A DNA stretch of 64,000 nucleotides from Metellina segmentata (lineage: Eukaryota > Arthropoda > Arachnida > Araneae > Tetragnathidae): the NCBI GenBank assembly GCA_947359465.1, contig OX375873.1:94697478-94761477 (forward strand), read 5' to 3'. Positions 59,583-64,000 of this stretch are shown piece by piece. Position 1 is the first letter of the stretch. Every line of letters begins with the position of its first letter. Below the pieces are notes generated by a model. The model saw only the letters and a list, made by a program, of their open reading frames with translations, had not been told where the DNA came from and did no database searches. The translations under genes were made by a program, and so were the position numbers.

Positions 59583-59939
59583 GAAAACGTCAACATGAAG
59601 AACGATCGAAAGACGGGGAGACGAAGAAGATCCGGACATTTTATGCTGAGTGACAACAAGGTCGGAGGAGGATCTTGAAAGTGTAAGCGTTACACATTCA
59701 AGGTCAACAAATACCTGGTACGACTGTACCAAGTACCTACCCCGCTCAATTTGTCGCAAATAGCATATCTGATGACAGAAACGTTTTATGAACGAATAAT
59801 GGAGTTCAACTCATAGCGGTCGGTAATGAACCACAGATAATGCATCGATTGTGATATAAGTGCGGAGCGATGAACATTTGATGTGTAAAATTAAAGCAGT
59901 CTAGAACTAATTTCTTTCACTCCCATTCACGATATAGCC
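59583..59939. other. intergenic DNA, nothing recognised
   Basis: Sits between the Tc1 and hAT elements. No gene. Confidence 0.4.
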
Positions 59940-59947
59940 TCACTAAG

Positions 59948-60996
59948 TAGGGATTTCAATCCAATCCGGCGGATCCGGCATCATTTGGCTTCCTACCGGA
60001 CCCAGCAACATCTATTGGATCCGGTCCGGATCCGATAAACTCGAATTTTTTAAATTTTATAAATAATCGATTACTCAAACCCAACTTTATATTCGCAAAA
60101 TCGTTTACTAAGCAATTGATTGTAAATTAATCGATAGTATATTTTTAAATCATCAGTTTGGAGAATTCTAGCAAATATAAAAAATTAAATCATCAATAAT
60201 ATTTTTTTAACAAAGAGGAATTAGAAAAGCAAATTCTGCATGAAAATGAAGACTGTTGCAAAAAGACAAACTTTAGAAAAGAAACAGATTTTGAGACATT
60301 ACTGAAGAAAGAAATGACTTCATATGAAATGGAGTCGAAGGAAAATATTTATCTCTTATGAACGACTACTTAATGACGGTTAAACCAACTAGTGTCGAAG
60401 CTGAGAGGGCCTTTTCGGCCATTGGTTATATTTGCAGTTCATTGAGAAGTAGGTTGGGGGATGACATAATTAATACGATTTGTTCCCTTAGATCGCTTTT
60501 TCAAACTCAAAAGTGATTTTCATTACTGTATAACTTTGATTTAAGCAATGTTAACTACAAACTGTCAAATATTAGATTTTTATGTTAGTATGAGTCAAGG
60601 TTACAAACAATTTATGTTAGTTGCTCAACGACATTAGAGATAGAGACTACTTAATTTCAGATAAATAGAAAAGCACTACGTATAAAACAAACTGATGTTT
60701 TTTTGGTGAGGAAACTAGTAACACTGATCATCATCAATTCGTTTAATACTTACTACTAGTAGTACTAGTAGTTACTATAATTTATTGTTGGTGATTGTTT
60801 TCCTCCCTATGGAGGATTGTTAATAAAGTTGATTTTCTAATGACTAAAATAAACGTTTTGTTCGTCAATTTGGAATAATATCCTTTTTACCTACTTTCAC
60901 TCAGCCGATTTTGGAAAAATACATTCTGGTTAGATAGACTTTTTAACAAAGTACCAATCCGGCCGGATTGAAAATCGTGCCGGATTGCAATCCCTA
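59948..60996 (+). mobile_element. hAT element, internally deleted
   Basis: Ends are tagggatttcaatccaatcc on the left and, reversed, tagggattgcaatccgg on the right. The flanking 8 bp are tcactaag (59940-59947) and tcactaac (60997-61004), one mismatch. Subterminal ccggatccg and ccggccgg words are repeated. At 1,049 bp it is far shorter than a complete hAT element and keeps only the 3' part of the transposase. Confidence 0.92.
60328..60516 (+). pseudogene. hAT transposase C-terminal dimerisation region
   Basis: In one frame from 60328 to the TGA at 60514-60516: KYLSLMNDYLMTVKPTSVEA, then ERAFSAIGYICSSLRSRLGD, then DIINTICSLRSLF. The order PTSVEAERAFS … LRSRL … D-IN-LCSLR is the hallmark of the hAT C-terminal dimerisation domain. 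The stretch just upstream (60215-60350) reads as a Lys/Glu-rich protein in another frame. Catalytic and zinc-finger parts are missing, so it cannot transpose by itself. Confidence 0.9.
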
Positions 60997-61004
60997 TCAC
61001 TAAC

Positions 61005-62239
61005 GTATTCTACGCTATCGAACAAACGGCTTCTGACACAGCCTCGTCCGTTTTTCTTTTATTTAATAACCTAAACATACATTTATGAACTACGGGAATA
61101 AAGGTAAAAAATATGGGTGCACCATACCCCTTGAACATCTTTGGCTGGATCTACGTTACTTCGAACTGGTAATCATCCGGTTATTATATGCCTATCAAAA
61201 ACCTGAGCTTCAGCTAAACTCGCTTGTCATAGTAATCGATTAATTTGCTATAATGCTATCTGTACATTTTGTTTGCAAATGTATTAGAATACTTTCAGGT
61301 CTTTTTACGATTTATGAATTTTACAATTCTTCGATTTATGTCGATTAATTAGAATTTATGCTTGACATGAGTACAATTTCGGGGAAGGGAGGAGCCCAGA
61401 AACCCTAAACGACCACCTACCACGCATGTGAATGCATCATCGCAGTTTTGAGAATTTCTTAGTACACACAAAATGATAATAAAATTGTTTTAAAAAAAAC
61501 TTCACTAACTTTCATTACATTGAAAGTTAGATTACAAATTTTTATCATATGCCAGACCTCTGCATTTTTAACACAAATCTCTGCCTAGCAGCCCAATACA
61601 GTTTTAAAGCAGAAATAAAATATTTGGGACTTACAAAAACAAATTAGACCCTGAAAGAACTTAGATATGGGGAAACGAAGTGGAAGAAATTCTCCTCCCT
61701 ATGCTTTACTAAGTATAAGTGATACAAATAAAGTCCCAAAAGAACTTAGTTATGGAAAACGAAGGGGGGAAAATGCTACTCCCCATGATTTACCAAGTAT
61801 GATGACACACGGGGCGACTTGCGAAGCATGACTTATGTGTCCCCTCCCTAAGTGTGTTTCTCAAGACGAAATATAACTTTCATGCAAAGAAAAAAGACTT
61901 AGTGGACACCTCACCAGTCTAAATATCATCATATTCTGGTTCAGAAAAATAAAAAATATCCTTCTTTTTTATTTCAACTTAGGATGGTGACACACTGGGC
62001 GGCATGTGATGCTCGATCCAAGAGGTGTTTCCACTTTTCTTTTGACTCGCGACCCAGGTGCCACGTTCTTAGAGATTCAGTCGGTTTTCTTTCCTGTCAG
62101 GAAGACAAATACAGACCTCAACACAGTATTATTCTCTGCGAAGTCAGTTAGACAGGACAACTATTAATTCGTGTTCCTCTTATGTTTGAAAGATCTCACA
62201 GAGTGCGTTATAGCACTTGAAAATTCAATAGGTAGGAAT
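61005..62239. other. intergenic DNA with a small direct repeat
   Basis: AT-rich with no gene. A direct duplication lies at 61655-61800: gaaagaacttagatatgggg against caaaagaacttagttatgg, about 84 bp apart. Gacacacggggcgact (61804) and gacacactgggcggca (61988) suggest a second related pair. Confidence 0.5.
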
Positions 62240-62575
62240 TTAAGTAGTTAACACCACATTAGAACACCACAACGGGCTATTGGCGATGGTCAAGGATACA
62301 TCTCCAAAGAAAAGATCCAATGACAACACCACGTAATTTTGAACCACATTCAGATAACGATTCTAATAAAAGCACCCGCTCTTGATGATGAGGACACCAC
62401 CCCCTGAGCTGGCACACCACTCTCCAAACACCATGCCAAAGTGAGGACATTGGATCCCAGGACAGATTAAACATGCACCAGCTCCCGTGTACACGACGGT
62501 CTTTGGCTGGTCCGTTCCGAATTCGCAAACTGGCGATTGCAAACCTGCTACTCCTCCTACTGGACTGCCGCGGCC
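62240..62575 (-). repeat. SINE family A copy with inserted bases
   Basis: Nearly full minus-strand copy from taagtagttaacaccacatt through aacgggctattggcgatggt, cgacggtctttggctggtcc to the head complement ctggactgccgcggcc. About 40 extra bases (near 62360-62400) interrupt the usual order. Confidence 0.85.
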
Positions 62576-63412
62576 TCAAGTTGATTGGGAAGGGATGATT
62601 TTGCAAGCTATCAAACTAAGGATCCAGGAAGGATAAAATCTAAAATCGTAAAGCACTTCCCACTTAAGGCTTAGAAGGCGTATAACTTATTTTCAGTACT
62701 TAGTTTAACAAGGTGTTTTAACTGATACAATATTGCCCTTGTTGCACAAAGCAGAAGAGAGTAAGGCAATGAGCTCAACCTCGCATTTCTGTCCTTCCTG
62801 AACAATAAGTAACTTGAAAGATGAACAATCTGGCAAACCTTGATTTTGAGCAGAGATAGTTCCGAGCTCGAACCTGCCTAATACGACGGCGTGCTCACTT
62901 TCATGGATCCTTTTTGTCCCTCGGTATTAAAAGAAGAAGCCTTAAGCACGACACAACAATTCACAACTCCTTCTGTTTTGGAACAAAGATATTACGAGAT
63001 GGTAACGAAGTGTTTTTTCAAAGGCCTTCGCTCAGACTTTGCCTCCGGGCACATAATATGCCGACGTTTAGACATTGAAGGCCGTTTGGTGAAAGATAGT
63101 GACCGCGAGGAGTTGAGAGAAGATTGCTTTTTCTTGCTTCGCTCTCTAATTTTTTTTTTCATCTGTTCTCTTCTCTTATTGCGGTTCCTTTTCCCTTGCA
63201 AGTTTCTAGAGCTACCGAGATCTTTCTGACTCGGCATTGATGCATCTAAATATTTCTGTTTTTTTGTTTTCCAATGACTGTATCTGTGACTTGTGCATTA
63301 ATTTTATTTTGTTAAAAAGATCGGGCGAAAAATAATTACTGAATTCACCGTGAATATTTAGGTTTTTGATGTGCTGTGCGAATGAAGTGGAATACATGGT
63401 AGTTGAATTAAC
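62576..63412. other. intergenic DNA with an unassigned 112-codon frame
   Basis: The plus-strand frame 62891-63229 (first ATG at 62903) reads mixed-composition residues (EQRYYEMVTKCFF, then SDREELREDCFFLL) and ends in a Leu/Phe-rich run. I know no family with this sequence and see no splice or promoter signal that would decide. It is probably chance. Confidence 0.3.
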
Positions 63413-63795
63413 ATCCTACTGGGGAAAGGTAACGGGCTTTAAACAATGTTCTGGGATCAATTCCAAGGGGAAAGACCGAGAACAACACCTCGTATAGCAT
63501 GGGTAGTTGGCGGGTTGTTGAATTCACGTGGAAATGAGCAACACTAAGGGTCATTTGCGACAGCGTGGTTCCATCCGAGGGGAATGATCCGAGGACAGCA
63601 CCTTGCAATTTTGATCCACGGTCAGACGACGACGTCCAATCTAAGTTTGTACGCCACTTACCTAACTTCACATCACGCCAACATGAGGACATTTGAGCCT
63701 ACGACAGATTTAACATGCGCCATCTCTCACATGATGGTCTTCGATTTTATCGAATTTTGAACTCCAAACCCTCTGGTTGCAAATACGTTTCTCTT
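63413..63795 (-). repeat. two adjacent SINE family A copies
   Basis: First a tail fragment (63413-63495: ggtaacgggctttaaacaat, gggatcaattccaaggggaa). Then a second, longer copy restarts at about 63500 (gttgttgaattcacgtgg, gagcaacactaagggtca) and runs to gttgcaaatacgtttctcttc. The second seems inserted into, or placed in tandem with, the first. Confidence 0.8.
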
Positions 63796-64000
63796 CCGAA
63801 TGGGTAAGATTGTAAAACGATAAAAACATATTTATGAACCATTCATTCATTTGTATAAAGTTTGTGATTTGTGTAACGAGTTTTTATGTAAAGGACCCAT
63901 ATATTTTGTAATAATTTCTTATTTTTGTTACATTTAGGGGAACCGCAGAGTATCCACTTCTTGGTAAGTATTGTTGATGTATGGACCAATTAAGTAGATT
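63796..64000. other. AT-rich DNA at window edge
   Basis: Nothing recognised. Confidence 0.4.

Overview
The window is a gene-poor, AT-rich stretch of an animal nuclear genome. The protein-coding content, the spliced gene structure, the dense short repeats and the DNA transposons all point to an arthropod. The Tc1-type transposase remnant near 59 kb looks to me, from memory, like copies abundant in spider genomes, so I favour a chelicerate. That is inference only, because Tc1 elements move between species. There is no operon structure, no CRISPR array and no intact non-coding RNA gene that I can support.

The one host gene I can support is a Kruppel-like transcription factor (KLF1/2/4 type) on the minus strand. 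The large coding exon (24112-25239) holds almost the whole protein, including the three C-terminal C2H2 fingers. It opens directly after a good splice acceptor. A tiny first coding exon (37580-37609, ten codons) ends at a consensus GTGAGT donor in matching phase, inside a CpG-rich island (about 37.6-38.25 kb) that is the likely promoter. The intron between them is 12,340 bp and carries repeats plus one unexplained ORF (26520-26792).

Nearly everything else is repeats. (1) A tRNA-derived SINE (family A, full copies about 280-330 bp) occurs about 17 times on both strands, including a 212-bp-arm inverted pair at 39400-39839. (2) A second dispersed repeat (family B) and a roughly 200-bp MITE family with GATATCTCGTC-rich ends (family C) are scattered throughout. 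(3) Four hAT-type elements with 8-bp target duplications sit at 10832-11437, 44217-45258, 54937-55493 and 59948-60996; the last keeps the transposase C-terminal dimerisation region. (4) A dead Tc1 element (58184-59580) and a dead pogo-like element (about 41298-42620) retain transposase fragments. (5) A reverse-transcriptase-like fragment lies at 21948-22238, with a second decayed copy near 32.7-33.2 kb. (6) A 375-bp dimeric satellite fills about 48.9-51.5 kb, with an older flank split by a 402-bp TA-flanked MITE.

The remaining stretches (0.3-3.3, 13.7-16.0, 16.4-18.1, 33.2-34.8, 45.6-46.8 and 61.0-62.2 kb, among others) are AT-rich with no gene I can defend. A few GC-balanced blocks (4.14-4.70, 26.14-26.80, 40.02-40.64, 51.53-52.01 and 56.7-56.9 kb) stand out and may be regulatory or exonic. 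I did not find a convincing novel multi-gene system. The best leads are the satellite's higher-order structure, the inverted SINE, the palindrome-rich hAT relatives, and the orphan ORF in the KLF intron.
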